DNA of 37,837 nt from contig CAIMSU010000159.1 in assembly GCA_903844155.1 (NCBI GenBank), forward strand, positions 1 to 37,837. The letters are read 5' to 3'. Of this stretch, positions 8,918 to 16,892 are shown one piece after another; positions within the stretch are counted from its first letter, which is position 1; each line of letters begins with the position of its first letter. Below the pieces are notes generated by a model. That model ran no database searches. It had not been told where the DNA came from and saw nothing but the letters and a program-made list of their open reading frames with translations. Origin of the DNA: an uncultured Pseudomonadota bacterium (GTDB lineage Bacteria; Myxococcota_A; UBA796; SXON01). The position numbers and the translations under genes are program-made.

Positions 8918-10579
8918 TCACTCCGGCGTGGAGCGCGACGGGACGACCCACACCCCCCACACAAACACGTTCCGGTCCCGCCCGTCCGGCGCCACGAGAT
9001 CGTCGGCATAAGCGAGACGGAGGACATCGCCCGCGTGCACCGGCCCGAGCGGGAGGTGGGCAGGGCGCGCACGAACGGCGATGACTCGCGCCTCGCCCAA
9101 CCCCGTGATCGTCACGTGAGCAGGCCCGTCGCCGGCTTCGTCCCCGCTCACGGTCAGCTCCGCGTCTCCGTCGACGGGCACGACGTACTCGGCCGACCCG
9201 TTGGAGTAGAACGCCAGCCGCTTCGACTCCTGCCTCACCGCCGCTCCCTCCACGTGGGATGCCGCCGCTCGCACCCCGCCCTGGAGAACCACGATGACCT
9301 CGTCGGGCAGCCGATCGAGCCCGTCGCGCAGGGCTGCCGTCAACCGCGCAGCCTCGTACGCATCGGTGGCCCAAAGATCGTCCGTCAGGGTCCAGCCGCT
9401 GTACCGTCCGACGACAAGCCACTCCGCGACCAGGATCCAGTCGGAAGGCGGCCCGGAATAGCCACGGAGGCCGAACCAGGACTGCCCGATCAGCGCCGCG
9501 CGGACGGGGTGCGCGGTGAGGAGCGGCGTCAGGTCGTCGCCAGACGCGGGATCGAGGAAATGTCGGGCTGCGTCGAGGGTTCCAAGGCCGTCGAGGTCGA
9601 CGATGGCTGGGTCGCCGAGCCAGGCGATGCAGCCAAGCCAGGTGATCGCCACCGGCTCGGGCACGCCGGCGGGAGGCGAGGCAGCGAGGAACTTCGCAGG
9701 TTCCATCACGAACGCGCGCACATCGGAAGCGGCATCCGCCTGCCTGGAAGAGATGGCCCATGCGCGGGCGACCAGCGGCAGGCACGCGAGTCCGACCACT
9801 GCCGCCATGCCGCGCGGCGCCCGCGTCGGCCGCCCCACCTCCCGCAACGCTGCGGCAAGCGCGGCCACCCCAAGGAGCACACCCAACCCGACGAGGTAGC
9901 TGTCGTACCGATAGGTGTCGACGTTCGATCGCGAAAAACAGGCGTGCAACCCCGCTGCGCCCAAGAAGAGCACGGAGGCCGCCCGCGCCTCCTCGTCCCC
10001 ATGCCACCGTCTCCAGACCGCCGCAGCGTTCAGCCCTACCGGAACCAGCCACGCCGCGGACTCGACGCTTCCGAGGACCCTCTCCACCCCACCAAGGCCA
10101 GAAAATACCGGGTTCATCGACAGCAAGAGCCCGATCGGAAGCACCGGCCATCCGTGGGCGTGCGCCACCACGCCGTACAGCACGGCGGGCGCAACCCCGG
10201 CGCCGACGACCGCTACCGCCTCCAACAACCGGCGGTGAAGCACGAGAAGCACCGCGACCCCCGCCGTGACGAAGAGCGCCTCGTACCGCGCCCCCGTCGC
10301 CAGCGCAGCAAGCACGCACAGCGTCCCCAGCTCCCCGCCGCCGATCCTGGCGCTCGGCACACCTCGCGCCAGCCTCGGCGCTGAATTCCCGCAGTTCCAA
10401 GGCCACGAACCCCGCCAGCCGGCGAGTACGCCAGCCGGCACGGTTCGTGCGCGGAACCGCGCGCCGGGGGGCCATTGCCCTGCCCATCCGCGTGAATTCA
10501 GGTACTTCCGCTTCGCTTGTTTGCGGAGCGCCAGCAATGGCCCGCCGATCCTGGCGCTCGGCACACCTCGCGCCGGCAT
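8918..10579 (-). CDS. GT-C-like membrane glycosyltransferase, N-terminus lost to repeats
   Basis: The credible part runs from about 10340 down to 8918 (about 470 residues). It begins inside a typical GT-C middle region (LAALATGARYEALFV, then several hydrophobic helices) and ends with a soluble domain including VDLDGLGTLDAARHFLD, which is reminiscent of the C-terminal part of GT39-like or related membrane transferases. The expected N-terminal helices and the first-loop acidic catalytic residue are missing. Upstream codons to ATG 10579 are merely translated 204-bp repeat; PSARIGG appears twice. The gene is therefore probably a 5'-truncated remnant, although GTG 10315 could give a 465-residue product. 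If active it would transfer a sugar from a lipid carrier at the membrane; without the N-terminus that is unlikely. Confidence 0.6.
   Translation of the reverse strand: MPARGVPSARIGGPLLALRKQAKRKYLNSRGWAGQWPPGARFRARTVPAGVLAGWRGSWPWNCGNSAPRLARGVPSARIGGGELGTLCVLAALATGARYEALFVTAGVAVLLVLHRRLLEAVAVVGAGVAPAVLYGVVAHAHGWPVLPIGLLLSMNPVFSGLGGVERVLGSVESAAWLVPVGLNAAAVWRRWHGDEEARAASVLFLGAAGLHACFSRSNVDTYRYDSYLVGLGVLLGVAALAAALREVGRPTRAPRGMAAVVGLACLPLVARAWAISSRQADAASDVRAFVMEPAKFLAASPPAGVPEPVAITWLGCIAWLGDPAIVDLDGLGTLDAARHFLDPASGDDLTPLLTAHPVRAALIGQSWFGLRGYSGPPSDWILVAEWLVVGRYSGWTLTDDLWATDAYEAARLTAALRDGLDRLPDEVIVVLQGGVRAAASHVEGAAVRQESKRLAFYSNGSAEYVVPVDGDAELTVSGDEAGDGPAHVTITGLGEARVIAVRARPAHLPLGPVHAGDVLRLAYADDLVAPDGRDRNVFVWGVWVVPSRSTPE
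10338..10541 (+). repeat. 204-bp tandem repeat, unit 1 with 10-bp hairpin stem
   Basis: Unit 1 begins CCGCCGATCCTGGCGCTCGG and is followed directly by unit 2 at 10542. The shared core includes TTCCAAGGCCACGAACCCCG and CACGGTTCGTGCGCGGAAC. Near its end, GGGCCATTGC (10469-10478) pairs perfectly with GCAATGGCCC (10534-10543) across a 55-nt loop. Confidence 0.85.
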
Positions 10580-10749
10580 CGGCGGTCAATTCTCACCGTT
10601 CCAAGGCCACGAACCCCGCCAGCCGGCGAAGACGCCGCCTGTCACGGTTCGTGCGCGGAACGGCGGGCTGGGGGCCAATCCGGTTGGCCATCCTCCCAAT
10701 TTCAGGTGGATACGAACGCAATGTTTGCCGAGCGCACGGATTGGCCCCC
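10542..10749 (+). repeat. 204-bp tandem repeat, unit 2 with 13-bp hairpin stem
   Basis: Unit 2 repeats unit 1 from the same opening sequence. Its terminal stem is GGGGGCCAATCCG (10670-10682) with CGGATTGGCCCCC (10737-10749). The stem bases differ from unit 1 on both sides in a compensating way, while the loop keeps AATT(T)CAGGT and TGTTTGC-GAGCGC. It ends 22 nt upstream of the bioA start. Confidence 0.85.
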
Positions 10750-10771
10750 CCGGCCGGATAGAGCGCCCCCC

Positions 10772-12070
10772 ATGGACACCGCCGGGCTGCTGGATCTGGA
10801 CCTGCGCCACGTTTGGCACCCGTTCACGCAGGCCGACGAATGGGCGACGGAGCCGAAGCTGTGCATCGCCAGCGCAGAGGGCGTCGAGCTCATCGACACG
10901 GACGGCAAGCGCTACCTCGACGCCGTCAGCTCCCTCTGGTGCAACGTCCACGGGCATCGAAACCCACGGATCGACGCGGCGATCCGCCGCCAACTCGACA
11001 CGGTCGCGCATACCACCATGCTTGGCCTGACCCACGCGCCTGCCATCGAGCTTGCCGCTCGGCTTTGCGCGCTCACCGGCCTTGACCGCGTGTTCTACAG
11101 CGACTCCGGCAGCTCGGCCGTGGAGGTCGCGCTGAAGATGGCGTTCCAGGCCCAACAGCAGCGACCCGGGGGGAGCGCCCGCACCCGCTTTGCGGCGCTG
11201 GCCGAGGCGTACCATGGCGACACGCTCGGCAGCGTCTCCGTCGGCGGCATCGACCTTTTCCACGGGGTCTACCGGCCGTTGTTGTTCGACTGTGTGCGGA
11301 TCCCCTGCCCCGACCGGCCCGATCCCGAGGCCGAAACGCGCTGTCTGGCGCAGGCGCGCACCTTGTTCGCCGAGCACGGCCCCACCCTCGCCGGGTTCGT
11401 CTTCGAGCCGCTGGTACAGGGCGCGGCGGGGATGAGGATGCACTCCGCCAGCTTCCTCGCCGGCTTGTGCGCGATGGCGCGGGAGGCAGGCGCCCTGCTG
11501 ATCGCCGACGAGGTCGCCACCGGCTTTGGCCGCACCGGGACGATGTTCGCGCTCGAGCAAGCGGGCGTCACCGTCGACCTCCTCTGCGTCGCCAAAGGCA
11601 TCACCGGCGGCTACCTCCCGCTCGCCGCCACCCTCGCCACCGAGGCCGTCTACGACTGCTTCCGCGGGCCCTACACCGCCTGGAAAACCCTGTTCCACGG
11701 CCACACCTACACCGGCAACCCCCTCGCCTGCGCCGCCGCCCTCGCCTCGCTCGACATCTTCCGGGATGACGACGTCATCGCTGGCCTCCGTCCGAAGATC
11801 GAGGCGTTGCGAAACGGGATCCTGCTGATCGACCACCGCACAGTGATCGAGCGACGACAGCGCGGCTTGATGGCCGCTGTGCGCATCGGGCCCTTCGCGA
11901 CAGACGCCCGCGTCCCCCACCGCGTGGCGCTGGCCTGCCGCGAGGACGGCGTCATCGTCCGCTGTCTCGGCGATGCCATCGTCATGATGCCGCCGTTGTC
12001 CATGACACCGGAGCAGATCCGGCGGTGTACGGGCGCTATCAACGCGGCGCTGTCGCGGGTGGTGGGGTGA
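10772..12070 (+). CDS. bioA: Adenosylmethionine-8-amino-7-oxononanoate aminotransferase
   Basis: The 432-residue protein starts at ATG 10772, where the conserved N-terminal block HVWHPFTQ lies about 13 residues in. Class III PLP-aminotransferase and BioA blocks follow: SSLWCNVHGH, FYSDSGSSAVEVALKMA, AYHGDTLGSVSVGG, IADEVATGFGRTG, the PLP lysine K275 in CVAKGITGG, and HGHTYTGNPLACAAAL. BioA converts 7-keto-8-aminopelargonate to 7,8-diaminopelargonate in biotin synthesis, with S-adenosylmethionine as amino donor; it is cytoplasmic. No other bio gene is in the window. The 204-bp repeats lie immediately upstream, and there is no good Shine-Dalgarno sequence before the ATG. The stop overlaps a GTG (GTGA, 12067-12070) that may start the next gene, suggesting an operon with outer-membrane genes. 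Confidence 0.93.
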   Translation: MDTAGLLDLDLRHVWHPFTQADEWATEPKLCIASAEGVELIDTDGKRYLDAVSSLWCNVHGHRNPRIDAAIRRQLDTVAHTTMLGLTHAPAIELAARLCALTGLDRVFYSDSGSSAVEVALKMAFQAQQQRPGGSARTRFAALAEAYHGDTLGSVSVGGIDLFHGVYRPLLFDCVRIPCPDRPDPEAETRCLAQARTLFAEHGPTLAGFVFEPLVQGAAGMRMHSASFLAGLCAMAREAGALLIADEVATGFGRTGTMFALEQAGVTVDLLCVAKGITGGYLPLAATLATEAVYDCFRGPYTAWKTLFHGHTYTGNPLACAAALASLDIFRDDDVIAGLRPKIEALRNGILLIDHRTVIERRQRGLMAAVRIGPFATDARVPHRVALACREDGVIVRCLGDAIVMMPPLSMTPEQIRRCTGAINAALSRVVG

Positions 12071-12801
12071 GGGCGCGGAGTACCGGCGGGCGGTCGCGCA
12101 AAGGTCCGGGCCGGCCACGGGTTTCGGACGTTTTGCGTTGCAATTTGAAGAGCGCGATCCGGGATTTTGTCTACCTCGGTACAGCCACGCTCGGCCTGTC
12201 CACGACCACAGCGCTTGCCGCCGAGCGCCACCCCTCGCTCGAAGGGGGCGTTGGTCTTGGGCTTCTGGATGGCGGCAGCGGCAACGGGTACGGCATCGGC
12301 GCGTCCGAGCGCGTCGGCGTGGACATCCCCGCCGGCCCGATCCACTCCATCGCGTTGGCCGCCGAACACGCGCATCACGCCGTTGTGCGCGCCGGCGCCT
12401 ACCTGCCCGGCGCGATCGTGCCCGACGACGCGATCGAGGGCTTCCGCGACCGTTGGAATTTCTCGCTCGGTGGCCGATTCCAGCTCCAGCTCGCCGACCC
12501 CGCCGCCGACCGTCTGGTCGTCGAGCCGCTCGCCGAGCTGGCCATGAGCCTGGTCGCGACGCACAGCGCGGTGGTGATGCCCGGATTCGACGCACGCACG
12601 ACGCTCGGGTCCTGGAACCTCGCGCCGGGGCTGTGCATCGGCGTTGGCGCCGACATCCGCGTCCGCCGTTTTCTGGCATTCATACCGGCGTTTCGGATGA
12701 CCGCTGCGTTCGAGGAGGATCAACCCGAGTCGGGCGGTGCTGCCGTCCCGGGTGCCGAGGCGCGCGGCGACGTCTCGCTCAGCGCGCGCGTGACGTGGTG
12801 A
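12067..12801 (+). CDS. Predicted outer-membrane beta-barrel protein
   Basis: The sequence after about residue 25 has a clear signal peptide (NLKSAIRDFVYLGTATLG, cleavage near ALAAER). The mature part of about 190 residues alternates hydrophobic and polar residues with many Gly and Arg and ends in a Trp (SLSARVTW), a typical C-terminal outer-membrane signal. No homologous family is recognised. The start is uncertain: GTG 12067 overlaps the bioA stop, but leaves a long Arg-rich leader, while TTG 12133 gives a normal 30-residue signal peptide. The next gene follows after 4 nt. A porin-like or small barrel role is inferred from composition only. Confidence 0.65.
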   Translation: MRARSTGGRSRKGPGRPRVSDVLRCNLKSAIRDFVYLGTATLGLSTTTALAAERHPSLEGGVGLGLLDGGSGNGYGIGASERVGVDIPAGPIHSIALAAEHAHHAVVRAGAYLPGAIVPDDAIEGFRDRWNFSLGGRFQLQLADPAADRLVVEPLAELAMSLVATHSAVVMPGFDARTTLGSWNLAPGLCIGVGADIRVRRFLAFIPAFRMTAAFEEDQPESGGAAVPGAEARGDVSLSARVTW

Positions 12802-12805
12802 TCGC

Positions 12806-13561
12806 ATGACTCCGTGGCAGGTGCTCCTCGACACCGTTGGCGGGGAGCTGCGCACCCGACTGGACGGCGACCTGCTACCGGCGTTGTACGCCGCGGTCTC
12901 CGTGCCGACTGCCCAGATCCGGGCGGATCTGCGCGAGGAGGGGCTGGCGTATGTCGACTCGCAGGCCGGCCAGTGGCCGTCCAGCCAGCAGCTCGAGGAG
13001 ACGTCGAGCCGCGTGGTCAAGCACGCGAGGCGGCGGGGTGTCGGACTTGGCGTAGCCAGCGGCCTGGTAGGGGCGGTCGCGATCCCGCCCGAAGTGCTCG
13101 GCGGGCTGGTCCTGGCGCTGCGTCTCGGGCAGCGCCTCGCGGTCGTTCACGGCTTTGATCCGGAGACAAATGCCGGGCGGCTCGTGCTGTGGCGGGCCGT
13201 CGCGGCGGCCTACGACATCGACCTCCCCGCGCAGTCGCAGGTGGGCATGCGCGTTCGCGACCTTCCCGAGCTGTTGCGGTCGCAATTGCCCGCGGGCCCC
13301 CAGGCGGCGACCTGGATGGCCCGGCAGGTCGGGGTCCGCGCCGCCGTGAGCGTCGTCAGCGAGATCACCCGGTTCATCCCTGGGCTTGGCGCGGGGATCG
13401 CGGGCTTCTCGGCGCATCGACGCACGGAGGCGATGAGCGCCCGAATGCTCGTGGTGTTCCGCCGTTCCGTCGAGGCGCAGCCCTTCGATCTGCTCGACGA
13501 GAGCGTGGCAGTCGAGATCCCGACGCCGATCCCGCCGGCTGGCCAGACGCCTACCCGCTGA
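12806..13561 (+). CDS. EcsC-family-like protein
   Basis: The 251-residue protein has a helical, Gly/Ala-rich core (RRGVGLGVASGLVGAVAIPPEVLGG, LRLGQRLAVVHGFD), a second Gly/Ala block (FIPGLGAGIAGFSAH) and a Pro-rich tail. The arrangement resembles the EcsC domain (PF12787-type), whose biochemical role is not established. Two amphipathic or weakly hydrophobic stretches (about 75-105 and 185-205) suggest membrane association. It starts with ATG 12806, 4 nt after the barrel gene, and its TGA overlaps the ATG of the LptD-like gene by one base (TGATG at 13559-13563). Its tight coupling to an LptD-like gene suggests a role in envelope biogenesis; this is inference. Confidence 0.6.
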   Translation: MTPWQVLLDTVGGELRTRLDGDLLPALYAAVSVPTAQIRADLREEGLAYVDSQAGQWPSSQQLEETSSRVVKHARRRGVGLGVASGLVGAVAIPPEVLGGLVLALRLGQRLAVVHGFDPETNAGRLVLWRAVAAAYDIDLPAQSQVGMRVRDLPELLRSQLPAGPQAATWMARQVGVRAAVSVVSEITRFIPGLGAGIAGFSAHRRTEAMSARMLVVFRRSVEAQPFDLLDESVAVEIPTPIPPAGQTPTR

Positions 13562-15351
13562 TGGACGCGCTGACCGTCACCGCGCCGACGTTCACGTGCG
13601 CTGGCGATGAGGTCGTCACCTGCGCGGCGACCGCGCCAGTGGCGGTGGACATCCCGAGCGCCCTCCACGCCGAGGCCGACCGCGCCACGCTGGTGACCGA
13701 AGGCGACACGCGGACGCTGACGTTGACCCGGGGCTGGATGCAGCGCCCGGGCTCAGAGCGCGTGGACTTCGACACCGCCACCCTCACCGAGCCCGCGTCC
13801 GGAGCGCCCCAGGTCCTCTGGACTGGCCTCACCGCACCCATGGGCCAGGGCAAACTCTCCGCCTTGTCCGCCCAGACTACGCTGTCACCCGGCGCGCCCT
13901 GGTCGGCCTCCACGCTCACGTTCGCCCCCTGCGCCTGCACCGACGGCAAGGACACGGCGGTGACCATCTCCGCTCGGGAGGCCACCGTTGAACCCGCCTT
14001 CCTCCTCGTGAAGGGGGGCGTCGTCCGTGTGTTCCGCGTGCCCGTCCTGCCCCTGCCAGCGCTCCGGATTCCCCTGGCCCCCAACCGCTTCCACCTGCTG
14101 CTCCCCGAGCTTGGCTACGGCACACCCGGGTTTTCGGCCGCTGTGCTTGGGCAGGGGGGCGTTGACGGGTGGACCCTGACAGGCGGGCCGGCCTGGCGGG
14201 AGGACCGGGGATTCCGGGGGGAGATCGCGGCGAAAGGGCCAGGGCCGGGGACGGTCCTGGGCGGGAGCGGGTCCGCAGCGCTCGGGTGGGACGGCGAGAC
14301 GGGCAGCGTACGAGGGGCCGTTGCGAGTACGGCCGGGGTCGACAGGCCCGGCGGCCTGCGGACTGCCTGGGAGGGGGCATGGCAATCCGACGCCAGCTAC
14401 GCCGAGGATTACGGCCCGGACTGGGTCGCTCGGGGTCTCCCCCGGGAGGAGCAACGCGCCGTCGTCGGGCTCGGGATCGGACGGCTCGCGATCCACGGCG
14501 TGACCGATTCGACGGATGCCGTTGCGCCCTTGGAGATGGTCCAGACGCGTCTGCGAAAGGAGTGGTCGGAGAACCCGAATTCCAGGACCGTTGCCACGGT
14601 GGGGCTACGCGGCGCGCTGGCGGGCTGGGGGTCGTCGTGGGACGCGCTGCGGCCGCTGTTGAGCGTGGGGGCGGACAGCCACGGGGCCTGGAGCGGCGGC
14701 CCGTTACGGATGAGCGGGGCGGTGGACGGCGAACTACGGGCGTTGGACGAGGCGGATGTTCAAGGGCTGGGGACGGGGTCGGCGACAGCGGAGGTGCCGA
14801 TGTACACGGGCCGACTGCAGCTCTGGCCCGGGCTGTACGGCACTGGGCGCGTGCGCGCGACGCCGAACGCGATCACCGGCGCGACGACGGAGGAGCACGG
14901 GTTTGTTGGCGTTGGAAGCCGCGCGGACCTCGTCAGCGGACCGTGGCTGCTCTCCGGCGAAGCGCACGTCGGGCAAGACGAGCTTGGCTGGACCGCCCGG
15001 GGTTCTGCGGCGTTGGACGGGCCGGTTCACCTCGCCGTCCGCGCGGGGCGACGCCAGCAGGGCGGGGAGATCGGCCTGTCGACGACCCCAGCGTCCCTGA
15101 GCGCGGGCGTTGTACACGCGCTCGCGGCCGACGGCACCGAGACGCTCCTCACCTGGGGTTCCGCAGACCTGCGCCTCCATCGGGCCCGGCTCGGCGGGTC
15201 CATGAGCACGCCGGTCGGCGTTCCCGCGCTCTGGACCGCCCGCGCTTTCGCGGGGTACGACGACGGGTGTTCGAGCCTGCTCGTGACCGCAGCGCTCTCG
15301 CCGGACCGCGCGCTCCCGGATTTTGGACTGAAGCTTCAGGTTCGACGGTGA
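13561..15351 (+). CDS. LptD-like outer-membrane LPS-assembly protein (divergent, short)
   Basis: At 596 residues this is shorter than E. coli LptD (about 784). The diagnostic region is residues 115-200: a cysteine-bearing segment FAPCACTDG, an AREATVEPAFLLVKGG stretch, VFRVPVLPLPALRIP, then LLLPELGYGTPGFSAAVLG. This is the LptD pattern just before the barrel. The C-terminal 400 residues alternate like beta-strands and end in LKLQVRR. Cysteines occur near the N-terminus (two), in the CAC motif and once near the C-terminus, compatible with LptD-type disulfides. LptD inserts lipopolysaccharide into the outer leaflet together with LptE. No clear signal peptide follows ATG 13561, although the TGATG overlap with the previous gene supports that start. 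Identification is by pattern and should be regarded as probable. Confidence 0.6.
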   Translation: MDALTVTAPTFTCAGDEVVTCAATAPVAVDIPSALHAEADRATLVTEGDTRTLTLTRGWMQRPGSERVDFDTATLTEPASGAPQVLWTGLTAPMGQGKLSALSAQTTLSPGAPWSASTLTFAPCACTDGKDTAVTISAREATVEPAFLLVKGGVVRVFRVPVLPLPALRIPLAPNRFHLLLPELGYGTPGFSAAVLGQGGVDGWTLTGGPAWREDRGFRGEIAAKGPGPGTVLGGSGSAALGWDGETGSVRGAVASTAGVDRPGGLRTAWEGAWQSDASYAEDYGPDWVARGLPREEQRAVVGLGIGRLAIHGVTDSTDAVAPLEMVQTRLRKEWSENPNSRTVATVGLRGALAGWGSSWDALRPLLSVGADSHGAWSGGPLRMSGAVDGELRALDEADVQGLGTGSATAEVPMYTGRLQLWPGLYGTGRVRATPNAITGATTEEHGFVGVGSRADLVSGPWLLSGEAHVGQDELGWTARGSAALDGPVHLAVRAGRRQQGGEIGLSTTPASLSAGVVHALAADGTETLLTWGSADLRLHRARLGGSMSTPVGVPALWTARAFAGYDDGCSSLLVTAALSPDRALPDFGLKLQVRR

Positions 15352-15356
15352 CCGGC

Positions 15357-16880
15357 TCAGTACGTGCGTGAAACGCCCAGACCCACGCCCCATCCCAGCG
15401 GCACGTTGAGCTTGGAGTCGGCGACCGAGGCAAACCCCTCCCCGTGCGCGACCCAGGTGGACGCAAAGCGGCCCTCAACGCCGGCAGTCACCCGAGCGCC
15501 GACGGAGATGGGGATGTAGACCTCCGGGCCGAGCGCGGCGAAGGGGGTGACCCGGCCGGGCAGCGGGGCCCAGCGCGCCATCAGGTCGATGTGGTAGAGC
15601 TGGCGGTCGACCCAGTTGGGCTGCAGATCGTAGGGCATGTCCGCGCGCGCGACGCCAACGTCCGCCTCGACCCCGAACCGACCCACCTCACCCAGAAAGC
15701 CAAGGTCAAAGCCCGCGTGATGATGGCCGAGCAAGGACGCGTAGCCGACGGTGGCGCCGATCCGGAAATGCTCGGGGGGGTGGTCGACGACCTGCGGCAG
15801 CACGGTGTCGGCGTGAAAAAGCTTGGAGCGAGGGTCGAAGTACACGACCTTGAGCTCGCGCTCCTCCGTCGGCGGGCGCTCGGCGTCGGCTCGGGCCTGC
15901 TGGACGGCCTCGGCAAAGGTGCTGGGGACGCCGTCGCCGAAGTCCACCGGCTCGCCGTCCGCGGCCTTCGGACGGGTGGCCGGGGGCGCGGTGATGTCCA
16001 GGGCGGGGAGCGGGTGGTCGATGGTCTTGACGCGCACCTGCAGGAGTTCAAGCTCGGTGACCTGGTGCTGGGCACACCACCCCGCCAGCAGGTCGGTGAC
16101 CTCGGAGGGCGCGCTCAGCGAGTCCATCGCGCCACCGAGCTGCGCCCGGACCCAGTTTGCATCGCCCTCCTTGGTGAACTCGGGCTTGACCCGACTGGTG
16201 CGTTCGGCCAGCACTGGGACGTCCGCCGCCCACGTGCGGATGCCGTTCGGCCGCGTTGCCGTCAGCCGGTGATTCCCAGGGAGCAGCGAGATCTTGGACG
16301 GGTCCTTCACCGCGCGCCCGTCGACCTGTACGGCGATGCCGTCGAGGTCGCCCTCCACCTCGATCGTCCCTCGCCCGCCCACGAGGAGCTTGCGCGACTC
16401 GTCGAGCCACACCCGCGTGAACCGGGCGTCCTCCGTCGGGAGTCGCTGGATCACGCCGTCCCCGACCGCCGCAGCCTCCCGGAAACTATACGCTTCCCCC
16501 GCCTTCTTCTCGGCCACCCGCGCGATGCCCTGGTAGAAGTAGATGTTGAACAAGTCCTGATCGGAGACCTGCCCGGGCCAAAGAGACAGCGCGGCGAGGC
16601 CGTCCGCCACCGCCGCGTCCATCTGCGCCCAGCGTGAGCGGTCGAGCGCGTCCTGCGCGTTGAGCAGCGCCCGGTCGAAGCGATCGCGCTGGTCGCCGCC
16701 CTCCGACCAGCCCCCTGCGTCCAGGACCAGGAACAGGTCGATCGGCGTGATGGCAGGCGTGTCCCCGACAACGCCGTGGGCGTAGGTGACATCGTCCTTG
16801 CAGGTGGCGTCGTCGTCGCAGAGCAGGAGCCCGGCCAGCGGCGTCGCGGCGTTGGCGAGGTTGACGACGAGAAGGAGCAC
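15357..16880 (-). CDS. Exported protein with PEGA-like domain and C-terminal barrel-like region
   Basis: From GTG 16880 (GAGG spaced 5 nt upstream) the protein is 507 residues. The N-terminus is a hydrophobic leader (LLLVVNLANAATPLAGLLLC). A helical, possibly TPR-like region follows (about 60-155, including FNIYFYQGIARVAEKKAGEA). A PEGA-like domain comes next (about 165-230; VQVDGRAV, LLPGNHRLTATRPNG). The last ~140 residues (IGATVGYASLLGHHHAGFDLG to GVGLGVSRTY) look like an outer-membrane barrel. It is the last gene of a minus-strand run, 12 nt after the RCK protein. Its 3' end faces the LptD-like gene with a 5-nt gap. Function is unknown; an outer-membrane sensor or assembly role is possible. 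Confidence 0.65.
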   Translation of the reverse strand: MLLLVVNLANAATPLAGLLLCDDDATCKDDVTYAHGVVGDTPAITPIDLFLVLDAGGWSEGGDQRDRFDRALLNAQDALDRSRWAQMDAAVADGLAALSLWPGQVSDQDLFNIYFYQGIARVAEKKAGEAYSFREAAAVGDGVIQRLPTEDARFTRVWLDESRKLLVGGRGTIEVEGDLDGIAVQVDGRAVKDPSKISLLPGNHRLTATRPNGIRTWAADVPVLAERTSRVKPEFTKEGDANWVRAQLGGAMDSLSAPSEVTDLLAGWCAQHQVTELELLQVRVKTIDHPLPALDITAPPATRPKAADGEPVDFGDGVPSTFAEAVQQARADAERPPTEERELKVVYFDPRSKLFHADTVLPQVVDHPPEHFRIGATVGYASLLGHHHAGFDLGFLGEVGRFGVEADVGVARADMPYDLQPNWVDRQLYHIDLMARWAPLPGRVTPFAALGPEVYIPISVGARVTAGVEGRFASTWVAHGEGFASVADSKLNVPLGWGVGLGVSRTY

Positions 16881-16892
16881 GGGAACCTCGTA

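Noticed and set aside
8587-9084. Plus-strand frame across the repeat-bearing intergenic region
   Set aside because: Arg/Pro/Gly-rich, changes character at each repeat unit and runs antisense into the next gene.
10338-10749. Integron attC sites
   Set aside because: Length and hairpin are suggestive, but no GTTRRRY or RYYYAAC core sites are found at the ends and no cassette array or integrase is present.
10338-10749. CRISPR array
   Set aside because: Only two long units with no short repeat-spacer pattern and no cas gene.
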